Shown here: piece after piece, positions 1-8,228 of the stretch
How positions within the stretch are numbered: position 1 is the stretch's first letter
Layout: each line of letters starts with the position of its first letter
DNA from: Ferruginibacter sp.
GTDB lineage: Bacteria > Bacteroidota > Bacteroidia > Chitinophagales > Chitinophagaceae
Direction: 5' to 3'
Length of the DNA stretch: 64,000 nt
NCBI GenBank assembly: GCA_025350645.1
Contig: JANXXM010000164.1
Span: 28,175 to 92,174, forward strand
Position numbers and translations under genes: made by a program
Notes under the pieces: model-generated
Seen by the model: the letters and a program-made list of their open reading frames with translations, nothing else
Told to the model about the DNA's origin: nothing
Database searches by the model: none

Positions 1-1
1 A

Positions 2-43
2 AAAATGCAGGAAGTAATACGGGTAAAAGTTGAAAATGAATGA
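2..43 (+). CDS. possible 3' end of an upstream gene (partial)
   Basis: A frame open from the window edge ends with a TGA at 41-43 and encodes only about 13 residues, ending in VIRVKVENE. It could be the tail of a gene preceding argG, but it is too short to assign. The rest of the stretch up to argG holds no convincing gene. It does contain a perfect 7-bp hairpin (arms 73-79 and 87-93) without a T-tract. Confidence 0.2.
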   Translation, partial: KMQEVIRVKVENE

Positions 44-205
44 TGGCTGAGCATGGCAGGGGTGGCAGCGAATGCCGCTTTCTTTGAGCGGCAGCAGCGA
101 ACAACCCGTGCATGAAGCTGAAAATTTTATAAAAGCTGATGCCCCATGTTTTAAAAAATGTATTGGAAGTGATAAATAAAAACGATTACTGTAAAATAAA
201 AGAAG

Positions 206-1417
206 ATGATAAAAAAAGTTGTACTTGGTTTTAGTGGTGGTTTAGATACATCATATTGCGCAAAATATCTTACCAAAGAAAAAGGTTATGAAGTACATTC
301 TGTTGTGGTAAATACGGGTGGTTTTACAAAAGAAGAACTGACGCAGATTGAAACCAATGCTTACAACCTTGGCGTAAAAACGCATATTGCTATTGATGCT
401 ATAAAAAATTATTACGATACCATTATTAAATACCTTGTATTTGGCAATGTGCTAAAAAACAATAGTTACCCGCTAAGTGTAAGCGCAGAGCGGCTTAGCC
501 AGGCTGTAAATATTGCAACGCATGTAAAAAAAATACAGGCAAATGCGGTAGCGCACGGCAGTACGGGCGCAGGCAACGACCAGGTTCGTTTTGATATGAT
601 TTTTAATACCCTCATACCTGGTGTGCAAATAATAACGCCCATAAGAGATATGCAACTGAGCAGAGAAGCAGAAATAAAATACTTGCAAGACGAAGGTGTG
701 GCAATGAATTTTGAAAAAGCCGCCTACTCCATAAACAAAGGTTTGTGGGGCACAAGTGTAGGAGGTAAAGAAACACTGCGGAGTAACGGCATGCTGCCGG
801 AAGAAGCCTGGCCCACACAACTGGATGGTACATTGCAACCACAAAATATTAAACTTCATTTTATAAAAGGCGAGTTACTGGCAGTAAATAATAAAACGTT
901 TAACCACCCAAGCGAAGCCATACAATTTTTACAGAATATAGCAGCAGCCTACGCTATAGGCAGAGATGTACATGTGGGCGATACCATCATTGGCATAAAG
1001 GGGCGTGTAGGTTTTGAGGCCGCTGCACCCATGGTAATTTTAAAAGCGCATCATGCCCTGGAAAAACATGTGCTCACCAAATGGCAATTAAATTTAAAAG
1101 ATAATCTTGCACAGTTTTATGGCAACTGGCTGCACGAGGGGCAAATAATGGACCCTGCCATGAGGGATATTGAAGCTTTTTTTACCAGCACGCAGCAGCA
1201 TGTAACGGGAGATGTATTTGTAGAGTTAATGCCTTATCGCTTTGTAGTAACGGGCATACAATCTGCCTACGACCTTATGAGCAGCCGCTTTGGCAGCTAT
1301 GGGGAAATGAATACCGGGTGGACAGGCGAAGATGTGAGAGGTTTTTCAAAAATATTTGGTAACCAAACCGCAATTTATCACCTCATAAAAAAAGATGCAG
1401 ATGATACAAAAGATTAG
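206..1417 (+). CDS. argG: argininosuccinate synthase
   Basis: Cytosolic enzyme that joins citrulline and aspartate with ATP to make argininosuccinate, the penultimate step of arginine synthesis. The N-terminus carries the PP-loop ATP-binding motif GFSGGLDTS at about residues 8-16. The 403-residue length and the remaining sequence fit the argininosuccinate synthase family. The chosen ATG puts the PP-loop at the usual distance from the N-terminus. It is the first gene of a seven-gene arginine cluster and overlaps argC by 23 bp, so the two are almost certainly cotranscribed and perhaps translationally coupled. No operator could be recognised upstream. Confidence 0.97.
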   Translation: MIKKVVLGFSGGLDTSYCAKYLTKEKGYEVHSVVVNTGGFTKEELTQIETNAYNLGVKTHIAIDAIKNYYDTIIKYLVFGNVLKNNSYPLSVSAERLSQAVNIATHVKKIQANAVAHGSTGAGNDQVRFDMIFNTLIPGVQIITPIRDMQLSREAEIKYLQDEGVAMNFEKAAYSINKGLWGTSVGGKETLRSNGMLPEEAWPTQLDGTLQPQNIKLHFIKGELLAVNNKTFNHPSEAIQFLQNIAAAYAIGRDVHVGDTIIGIKGRVGFEAAAPMVILKAHHALEKHVLTKWQLNLKDNLAQFYGNWLHEGQIMDPAMRDIEAFFTSTQQHVTGDVFVELMPYRFVVTGIQSAYDLMSSRFGSYGEMNTGWTGEDVRGFSKIFGNQTAIYHLIKKDADDTKD

Positions 1418-2384
1418 AGCCGGTATTATTGGCGGTGCAGGTTATACCGGCGGGGAGCTTATAAGAATTTTAATAAACCACCCGAATACAGAAATAAGTT
1501 TTGTACAAAGTAAAAGCAATGCAGGCAATGCTTTAAGTAAAATACATGATGACCTTATTGGTGAAACAAATATGATTTTTAACAGCGGGCATCATAACGA
1601 TATTGACGTTTTATTTTTTTGTGCCGGGCATGGAGAAGCCATCCGTTTTTTAAAAGATAATGAAATTGCTGCCTCCACAAAAATTATAGATATTGGGAAT
1701 GATTTTCGGTTACAAAAAGATGCAGCATTTAACGGTAGACAATTTATTTATGGCCTGCCGGAATTAAATAAAGAAAAAATAAAAACCGCAGCTAGTATTG
1801 CAAACCCCGGCTGCTTTGCTACAGCTATACAGTTAGGATTGCTGCCCCTAGCAAAAAATAAGTTATTGCAGCGTACTATATATATCACGGGCATTACAGG
1901 GTCTACCGGTGCCGGGCAGCTTCCCTCTGCCAGCACACATTTTAGCTGGCGAAGCAATAATATACAAGCATACAAAACTTTATCTCACCAGCACCTGGGC
2001 GAAATTGGTGAAAGCATTTTTCAATTGCAGCAACAAAATATTGAACTAAATTTTGTACCATGGCGTGGCGATTTTGCAAGAGGAATTTTTATAAGTTCTC
2101 AGCTAAAAACTGAGCAAAGTGTGGAAGAACTTACTAGGCTCTACAAAGATTTTTATACCAATAATCCTTTTGTATTTATTAGTGATGATCCTATACATTT
2201 AAAACAAGTGGTAAATACCAATAAGTGTGTTATCAATTTAGAAAAAGCAGGGAATAACCTTGTGGTGCATTCTGCCATAGATAATTTATTGAAAGGCGCA
2301 AGCGGGCAGGCAGTGCAAAATATGAACCTGATGTTTGGCATAGAAGAAACGATGGGATTACAACTAAAAGCAAATTATTTTTAA
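1395..2384 (+). CDS. argC: N-acetyl(or succinyl)-gamma-glutamyl-phosphate reductase
   Basis: NADPH-dependent reduction of N-acyl-glutamyl-5-phosphate to the semialdehyde, the third step of the acylated ornithine pathway. The N-terminal Rossmann motif GGAGYTGGE lies near residue 14. The catalytic cysteine sits in ANPGCFATA at about residue 140. The length of 329 residues is normal. Two starts compete, ATG at 1395 and ATG at 1401; both overlap argG. The gene ends one base before argD begins. Because the carbamoyltransferase in this cluster looks like the succinyl type, the physiological acyl group may be succinyl rather than acetyl; that is inference. Confidence 0.96.
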   Translation: MQMIQKIRAGIIGGAGYTGGELIRILINHPNTEISFVQSKSNAGNALSKIHDDLIGETNMIFNSGHHNDIDVLFFCAGHGEAIRFLKDNEIAASTKIIDIGNDFRLQKDAAFNGRQFIYGLPELNKEKIKTAASIANPGCFATAIQLGLLPLAKNKLLQRTIYITGITGSTGAGQLPSASTHFSWRSNNIQAYKTLSHQHLGEIGESIFQLQQQNIELNFVPWRGDFARGIFISSQLKTEQSVEELTRLYKDFYTNNPFVFISDDPIHLKQVVNTNKCVINLEKAGNNLVVHSAIDNLLKGASGQAVQNMNLMFGIEETMGLQLKANYF

Positions 2385-2385
2385 G

Positions 2386-3510
2386 ATGAATTTATTTGAT
2401 GTATACCCGCTAAATGATGTGACCATTGTAAAAGCTGAAGGCAGTTACGTTTGGGATAATAAGGGAGAGAAATATCTTGACCTTTATGGCGGCCATGCCG
2501 TAATAAGTATTGGCCATACCAATGCACACTGGGTAAAAAGAATAGAAGAGCAAATGCACAAAATTTCTTTTTATTCCAACTCTATAAAGATACCGTTGCA
2601 GCAGGAGCTGGCATATAAACTCGGCAGGCTTTCCGGTAAAGAAAACTACCAGCTATTTTTATGCAACTCCGGCGCAGAGGCAAATGAAAATGCGTTGAAG
2701 CTGGCTTCTTTTTACAACGGGCGCAAAAAAGTTATTGCGTTTAAAAAGGGGTTTCACGGCCGCACATCGCTGGCAGTTGCAGCCACAGATAATCCTGCCA
2801 TCATTGCACCGGTAAATGAAACAAATAATATTATTTTTCTTCCTTTAAACGATGAGGCAGCTCTGGCAAATGCTTTTAGTGAAAATGAAATATCATCTGT
2901 TATTATAGAAGGCATACAGGGTGTTGGCGGTATAAATATTGCAAATGACAGTTTTTTGAAAACCATAAGAAAATTATGCGATGAGCACAATGCTATTTAC
3001 ATAGCGGATAGTGTGCAGTGTGGTTATGGCCGTACCGGTAAATTTTATGCGCATGACCATGCCGGTGCAGATGCAGATATTTATACGATGGCAAAAGGTA
3101 TGGGTAATGGTTTTCCGGTAGCAGGTATTTCTATATCTCCAAAAATACACGCAAAACATTTTATGCTGGGTACCACATTTGGCGGCAACCACCTTGCATG
3201 TGCAGCAGCCCTTGCCGTGCTGGAAGAAATGGAAACACACCAGCTTATGGATAACGCACAGCAGGTAGGAAACTACCTTATGACTGAATTAAAAAAACTG
3301 CCTCATATTATTGAAGTGAGAGGAAGAGGACTGATGATAGGCATTCAATTGCCAGATGAATTTGCCCGTGTAAAAAAACAATTATTATTTACCCATAAAA
3401 TTTTTACAGGCGAAGCTAAACCAAATGTAATCCGGCTTTTACCTGCATTAAATATTACAAAAAAGGAGGCCGATATTTTTTTAGCGGCCATTAAAAATGA
3501 ATTAGAATAA
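2386..3510 (+). CDS. argD: acyl-ornithine aminotransferase (class III, PLP)
   Basis: PLP-dependent class III aminotransferase that converts N-acyl-glutamate semialdehyde to N-acyl-ornithine with glutamate as amino donor. Visible family features are the CNSGAEANENALK segment, the D-x-x-Q segment (ADSVQCGYGRTGKF) and the presumed Schiff-base lysine at about residue 237 in MAKGMGNGFP. At 374 residues it is a normal ArgD. It starts one base after the argC stop. The substrate (acetyl- versus succinyl-ornithine) cannot be read from sequence alone. A 125-bp gap with an unexplained start-less frame separates it from the carbamoyltransferase gene. Confidence 0.95.
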   Translation: MNLFDVYPLNDVTIVKAEGSYVWDNKGEKYLDLYGGHAVISIGHTNAHWVKRIEEQMHKISFYSNSIKIPLQQELAYKLGRLSGKENYQLFLCNSGAEANENALKLASFYNGRKKVIAFKKGFHGRTSLAVAATDNPAIIAPVNETNNIIFLPLNDEAALANAFSENEISSVIIEGIQGVGGINIANDSFLKTIRKLCDEHNAIYIADSVQCGYGRTGKFYAHDHAGADADIYTMAKGMGNGFPVAGISISPKIHAKHFMLGTTFGGNHLACAAALAVLEEMETHQLMDNAQQVGNYLMTELKKLPHIIEVRGRGLMIGIQLPDEFARVKKQLLFTHKIFTGEAKPNVIRLLPALNITKKEADIFLAAIKNELE

Positions 3511-3628
3511 AGAATACGAAAACTTTGCTGCGGTTGCAGGCTCTACAAAATTTATAAAGCCATTAGCATTTAAACCTTTTAAATTAATTGCACACCCTGT
3601 AAAAAAAGACGGCAGTTTAAACAAATAA
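3506..3628 (+). other. start-less coding-like frame between argD and argF'
   Basis: In the argD-argF' gap, a frame different from argD runs open for about 40 codons to a TAA at 3626-3628 and ends FKLIAHPVKKDGSLNK. It has no ATG, GTG or TTG start, yet its codons resemble those of the neighbouring genes. It may be a relic of a deleted gene or chance. I do not recognise it. Confidence 0.25.
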
Positions 3629-3635
3629 AATATTA

Positions 3636-4589
3636 ATGAAAAATTTTATTTCTGTACATGATGTAGAAGACATTGATGCACTGGTGCAACAAGCTCTATT
3701 GTACAAAGCAAACCCATTAGCAGATATAACGCTTGGCACCAATAAAAAAATTGGTTTATTGTTTTTTAACCCCAGCCTGCGCACAAGAATAAGCACACAA
3801 ATAGCCGCACAAAATTTGGGCATGGAGCCCATCATTTTCAATGTAGATAAGGAGGGCTGGGCATTGGAGTTTATGGATGGTGCAATAATGAATGGCAATA
3901 CCGTGGAGCATATAAAAGATGCAGCACCAGTGCTGGGAAGCTACTTTGATATATTGTGCATCCGCACTTTTCCCGGGCTAAAAAACAGGGAAGATGATTA
4001 TGCGGAAACAGTTATAAATAAATTTAAAACATACTCCGGAGTACCGGTAATAAGTTTAGAAAGTGCAACGCTTCATCCGCTGCAATCGCTGGCAGATATG
4101 GTTACAATAAAAGAACACATAAAAATAGAAAAACCCAAAATTGTTTTATGCTGGGCCCCACATATAAAGCCCCTACCACAATGCGTAGCCAATTCCTTTA
4201 GCCAGTGGGTAAGCGCATGCGGCAATGCAGATTTTTTTATAACACACCCAAAAGGATACGAGCTGGATGCTAAATTTACGAAAGGCGCTGCCATAACCAA
4301 CCACCAGCAAGAAGCACTTGCAAATGCAGATATTGTGTATGTAAAAAACTGGAGTGCTTTTAATGATTATGGTGCAATGCCCGGCAACCATGCACACTGG
4401 ATGCTTACCAACAAAAAATTAGCAGTAAGTAACAATGCTAAAATAATGCATTGCCTGCCGGTGAGAAGAAATGTAGAGTTAAGTGATGAAGTACTGGATG
4501 GTGAATATAGCTTGGTAACCCGGCAGGGAGAAAACAGAACCTGGGCTGCACAGGCTGTACTTGCAGATATTTTAAAAAATAATTTTTAA
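3636..4589 (+). CDS. argF': N-succinylornithine/N-acetylornithine carbamoyltransferase
   Basis: Transcarbamylase acting on an acylated ornithine rather than on free ornithine, giving N-acyl-citrulline. The carbamoyl-phosphate motif SLRTR is at residues 47-51, HPLQSLAD follows mid-protein and HCLPVRRN lies near residue 271. Overall it resembles the Bacteroides fragilis succinylornithine enzyme. The residue known to set acyl specificity (Glu92 in acetyl-type, Pro90 in succinyl-type enzymes) aligns to Val90 here, in NGNTVEH. From recalled mutational work, replacing that Glu by small or hydrophobic residues favours the succinyl substrate, so I infer succinylornithine use. At 317 residues it has family length. 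Confidence 0.93.
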   Translation: MKNFISVHDVEDIDALVQQALLYKANPLADITLGTNKKIGLLFFNPSLRTRISTQIAAQNLGMEPIIFNVDKEGWALEFMDGAIMNGNTVEHIKDAAPVLGSYFDILCIRTFPGLKNREDDYAETVINKFKTYSGVPVISLESATLHPLQSLADMVTIKEHIKIEKPKIVLCWAPHIKPLPQCVANSFSQWVSACGNADFFITHPKGYELDAKFTKGAAITNHQQEALANADIVYVKNWSAFNDYGAMPGNHAHWMLTNKKLAVSNNAKIMHCLPVRRNVELSDEVLDGEYSLVTRQGENRTWAAQAVLADILKNNF

Positions 4590-4755
4590 TACATTATGCC
4601 AACACATTATTATGCCGGTTAAAAAGATAACGTAGAAACAGCAATTTTGTAGCAGCAGCTTGCTGCAAAAAAACCAGTTAAATTAATTTAATGGGAACTT
4701 CACTTTAATCTTTTACATTTAATTTATGTTTCCTTACCAGAAACAGCATGCAGAA

Positions 4756-5574
4756 ATGAAGAAATTATTTATCATAAAAATCGGTGGCAATATTATAGAT
4801 GATGAAGATAAACTATCCTCATTTTTAAAAGATTTTGCAGCGATTATAGAAGATAAAATACTCGTACATGGCGGCGGAAAACTAGCCACTACAATAGCGG
4901 AGGCCATGGGCATACCCCAGCAAATGGTGGAGGGCAGGCGTATTACAGATGCAGAAACCTTAAAACTGGTAACCATGGTATATGCTGGTTATATCAACAA
5001 AAATATTGTAGCGCTGTTACAATCAAAAGATTGTAATGCCATCGGGCTTAGTGGCGCAGATGGTAACCTAATACAGGCGCACAAAAGAATTAACGAAGAT
5101 AAAAAACCAACAGATGATGGTGAACATACGAAAATAGATTATGGTTTTGCAGGCGATATTGATGCAGTAAATGCAACCCTGTTACAACAACTGCTATCCC
5201 AAAAAAGCACGCCGGTTATAGCACCCATAACCCATAATAAAAACGGAACCCTTCTAAATACAAATGCAGATACCATTGCAAATGAAACAGCAAAAGCCAT
5301 GGCAGTATTTTACGATGTTTCGCTTATTTATTGTTTTGAAAAAAATGGCGTGCTTTTAAATGCAGCGGATGATGATGGTTTTATGCCAGCCATAAATGTA
5401 AAAGAGTATGCCTTTTTAAAAAATAAAAACATTATTACTGCTGGCATGATACCCAAGCTGGATAATGCTTTTGCAGCTTTGCATGCCGGTGTGCAGCAAA
5501 TAACTATTGGGCATGCGGCCAGTATAAATTTATTGATACATCAAAAAGCCGGCACGGCCATTATACATGAGTAA
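4756..5574 (+). CDS. argB: N-acetyl(or succinyl)glutamate kinase
   Basis: Amino-acid kinase that phosphorylates the gamma-carboxyl of N-acyl-glutamate, the second step of the pathway. The N-terminus KKLFIIKIGGNIID holds the phosphate-binding K-x-GG segment. VHGGGK and the MVEGRRITDAETL segment identify ArgB. I chose the ATG at 4756 because family proteins begin just before the K-x-GG strand; an in-frame ATG at 4726 would add ten residues of no recognisable content. The product is 272 residues. It overlaps argE by 8 bp, which indicates cotranscription. The 166-bp gap before it holds no gene. Confidence 0.95.
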   Translation: MKKLFIIKIGGNIIDDEDKLSSFLKDFAAIIEDKILVHGGGKLATTIAEAMGIPQQMVEGRRITDAETLKLVTMVYAGYINKNIVALLQSKDCNAIGLSGADGNLIQAHKRINEDKKPTDDGEHTKIDYGFAGDIDAVNATLLQQLLSQKSTPVIAPITHNKNGTLLNTNADTIANETAKAMAVFYDVSLIYCFEKNGVLLNAADDDGFMPAINVKEYAFLKNKNIITAGMIPKLDNAFAALHAGVQQITIGHAASINLLIHQKAGTAIIHE

Positions 5575-6667
5575 CCAGCCACTGCACATATTATATACCG
5601 GTGCTGTGGCACTTTTGCAACAGTTAATTGCTACCCCATCTTTAAGTAAAGCAGAAAATAAAACAGCAGCTATTATTGAATATTTTTTAAAAGAAAAAAA
5701 TATTACCTGTCATCGCCTTGTAAATAATGTGTGGGCTGTAAATAAATTTTTTGATGAAAATAAGCCTTCCATTCTTTTGAATTCTCACCACGATACAGTG
5801 GCAGCAAATGCAGGCTATACCCGCAACCCATACGAGGCTAATATTGAAAATGGAAAATTGTTTGGCCTGGGGAGTACTGATGCCGGCGCATCGCTTGTAA
5901 GTTTATTGGCAGCATTTTTATTTTATTATGCTAATGAAAATCTTTCGTACAATATTGTGTTTGCAGCCGCAGCAGAAGAAGAAATAAGCGGAGTGAATGG
6001 CATTGAAAAACTGTTTGCTGAAGCTGCCTTTAAAAACCTGTTTGCGCATAAATACAGTTTTGCAATAGTAGGTGAGCCTACACAATTACAGCTTGCAGTA
6101 GCAGAAAAAGGCTTGCTGGTACTGGATTGTATAGCTTATGGCACCGCAAGCCATGCAGCGAATATAACAAACGATAACGCAATTTATAAGGCAATGCAAG
6201 CCATAGAATGGTTTAAAAATTATTCGTTTGATAAAATATCTCCATTACTTGGAGCTATAAAAATGACCGTAACCAGTATTCAAACAGAAAATAAAATACA
6301 TAACATTGTTCCTGCAACCTGTAGTTTTATAGTAGATATCCGCATTAATGAATGCTATACTGCTACTGATGTTTTAACCATCATAAAAGAAAATGTAGCA
6401 GTAGAAATTATAGCAAGAAGTACAAGACTGCGAGCCACTATTATAGATACTGAATATGTTGTAATAAAAGCTGGAATAGTATTGGGCAAAACAATTTATG
6501 GCTCACCCACCATGAGTGATAAAGCATTGATACCATTGCCCACATTAAAATGTGGCCCTGGCAACAGTTTGCAAAGCCATACTGCAAATGAATTTGTAGT
6601 ATTAAAAGACGTAAACGAAGGAATTGAATTTTATGTGCAGTTACTGGGCTTAGTATTAAATAATTAG
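5567..6667 (+). CDS. argE: M20-family acyl-ornithine/acyl-citrulline deacylase
   Basis: Zinc-dependent M20 amidohydrolase, expected to remove the acyl group late in the pathway. In clusters with an acyl-ornithine carbamoyltransferase the substrate is N-acyl-citrulline. Metal and catalytic residues are visible in LLNSHHDTV (about residue 72), LGSTDAGAS and AAEEEISG. A C-terminal histidine lies in SLQSHTANEF. The GSPTMSDKALIP segment also fits ArgE-like deacylases. Length 366 residues. The start overlaps the end of argB. Assignment to the pathway rests on family plus context; the acyl group removed is inferred from the neighbouring carbamoyltransferase. Confidence 0.92.
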   Translation: MSNQPLHILYTGAVALLQQLIATPSLSKAENKTAAIIEYFLKEKNITCHRLVNNVWAVNKFFDENKPSILLNSHHDTVAANAGYTRNPYEANIENGKLFGLGSTDAGASLVSLLAAFLFYYANENLSYNIVFAAAAEEEISGVNGIEKLFAEAAFKNLFAHKYSFAIVGEPTQLQLAVAEKGLLVLDCIAYGTASHAANITNDNAIYKAMQAIEWFKNYSFDKISPLLGAIKMTVTSIQTENKIHNIVPATCSFIVDIRINECYTATDVLTIIKENVAVEIIARSTRLRATIIDTEYVVIKAGIVLGKTIYGSPTMSDKALIPLPTLKCGPGNSLQSHTANEFVVLKDVNEGIEFYVQLLGLVLNN

Positions 6668-6732
6668 TATGGAGTATTGAGATAAAAAATTGTTGTTAAT
6701 TTTTAAAAAAATAAGGAATCTAAAATTAATCG

Positions 6733-8064
6733 ATGAAACTCTGGCAGAAAAATACTGATAGCAATAAAATTGTAGAAACCTTTACCGTAGGGCGTGACAA
6801 AGATTTTGACCTCATGCTTGCCCCGTATGATGTACTGGGTAATATTGCACATGCAAAAATGCTGGGTACTATCGGGCTGCTCACCAATAATGAGGTAAAC
6901 GATCTTGTAAAGGAATTACAGCATATTTATAAAAACATTGCAGCGGGCACATTTAGTATAGAAGAAAATGTTGAAGATATCCATTCGCAAATAGAATTTT
7001 TGCTCACGCAGAAACTGGGAGATACCGGTAAAAAAATACATGCCGCCCGCAGCAGAAACGACCAGGTACTGGTAGATATAAAATTATTTTTGCGGCAGCA
7101 AATTGAAGACCTTGTAAAAACAATAAAATCGTTTTTTATTTTGCTCCAGCAAAAAAGTGAAGTGTACAAAAATCATTTGCTTCCCGGCTATACCCATTTG
7201 CAACTGGCCATGCCTTCCTCCTTTGGTTTATGGTTTGGTGCTTATGCGGAAAGTTTGGTAGATGATGTGGAAATACTAAAAGCAGCATACCATGTGGTAA
7301 ATAAAAATCCGCTGGGAAGCGGTGCTGGCTATGGCTCTTCGTTCCCTATAGATCGTACCTTAACCACAAAATTGCTGGGCTTTGCTTCGCTCAATTACAA
7401 TGTAGTGTATGCACAAATGGGCAGGGGCAAAGCAGAGCGTATTACTGCACAGGCATTGGCTAATGTAGCAGATACGCTTGCAAAAATGAGTATGGATATA
7501 TGCCTTTATCTTAATCAGCATTTTGCTTTTATATCTTTTCCTGATGAGCTTACCACCGGCAGCAGTATAATGCCCCATAAAAAAAACCCTGATGTATTTG
7601 AACTCATCCGTTCCTACTGCAATCGTATAAAGGCATTACCCAACGAAATAATAATGATGACCACAAACTTGCCCAGCGGTTATCACAGGGATTTACAATT
7701 ATTGAAACAGCATCTTTTTCCTGCGTTTCACACGCTACAGGATTGTATAAATATGGCAACACTTATGTTTACAAATATTACCGTAAACGAAAATATTTTA
7801 GCTGATAAAAAGTATACCTATTTATTTAGTGTGGAAGAAGTAAATAAACTCGTACTACAGGGAATACCTTTTAGAGATGCATATAAAATAGTTGGGGAAC
7901 GCATCGCACAAAATAATTTTACCGTTGAACCAACTGTAAATCATACACACGAAGGATCTATTGGTAACCTGCAAAATACTTCCATTGCAGTAATGATGAA
8001 CCAGCTCATAGCAGCTTTTAATTTTGAAGAAGCTGCAGATGCTTTGAAATTATTAACTGGATAA
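6733..8064 (+). CDS. argH: argininosuccinate lyase
   Basis: Cleaves argininosuccinate to arginine and fumarate, the last step of the pathway. The fumarase/aspartase superfamily signature GSSIMPHKKNPD is at about residue 276. AARSRNDQV, an active-site loop conserved in ArgH, is near residue 103. The 443-residue length is usual. It closes the arginine cluster, 65 bp after argE. No clear intrinsic terminator follows; the next gene begins 164 bp later with its own candidate promoter. With argG at the other end, the cluster covers every step from N-acyl-glutamate to arginine but lacks the initial N-acyltransferase. Confidence 0.97.
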   Translation: MKLWQKNTDSNKIVETFTVGRDKDFDLMLAPYDVLGNIAHAKMLGTIGLLTNNEVNDLVKELQHIYKNIAAGTFSIEENVEDIHSQIEFLLTQKLGDTGKKIHAARSRNDQVLVDIKLFLRQQIEDLVKTIKSFFILLQQKSEVYKNHLLPGYTHLQLAMPSSFGLWFGAYAESLVDDVEILKAAYHVVNKNPLGSGAGYGSSFPIDRTLTTKLLGFASLNYNVVYAQMGRGKAERITAQALANVADTLAKMSMDICLYLNQHFAFISFPDELTTGSSIMPHKKNPDVFELIRSYCNRIKALPNEIIMMTTNLPSGYHRDLQLLKQHLFPAFHTLQDCINMATLMFTNITVNENILADKKYTYLFSVEEVNKLVLQGIPFRDAYKIVGERIAQNNFTVEPTVNHTHEGSIGNLQNTSIAVMMNQLIAAFNFEEAADALKLLTG

Positions 8065-8177
8065 AAATATTATCATTTATAAATACGAGCAAACTCCTTT
8101 TAAAAGCAAAATAATTATATTTCTGAAAATAATAATTTAACCCATTTCATAACTATTTGTTAACACAGCCCCGTGGC

Positions 8178-8204
8178 TTGGTATTGCTTTATGAGCCACA
8201 TTTG
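8178..8204 (+). promoter_or_regulatory. candidate Bacteroidota promoter for the TonB receptor
   Basis: TTG at 8178-8180, a 16-bp spacer, and CACATTTG at 8197-8204 (one mismatch to TAnnTTTG). It lies just upstream of the preferred ATG at 8229 and would exclude the upstream in-frame ATG at 8157. The spacer is short, so this is tentative. Confidence 0.35.
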
Positions 8205-8228
8205 CGCAATATTTCAAAAACAACTTTT

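Noticed and set aside
72..179. A 35-codon frame upstream of argG as a small gene
   Set aside because: Starts within the hairpin region and shows no recognisable motif; too short to support.
4726..4755. Upstream ATG of argB as the true start
   Set aside because: Adds ten residues without family support; the ATG at 4756 starts directly at the conserved first strand.
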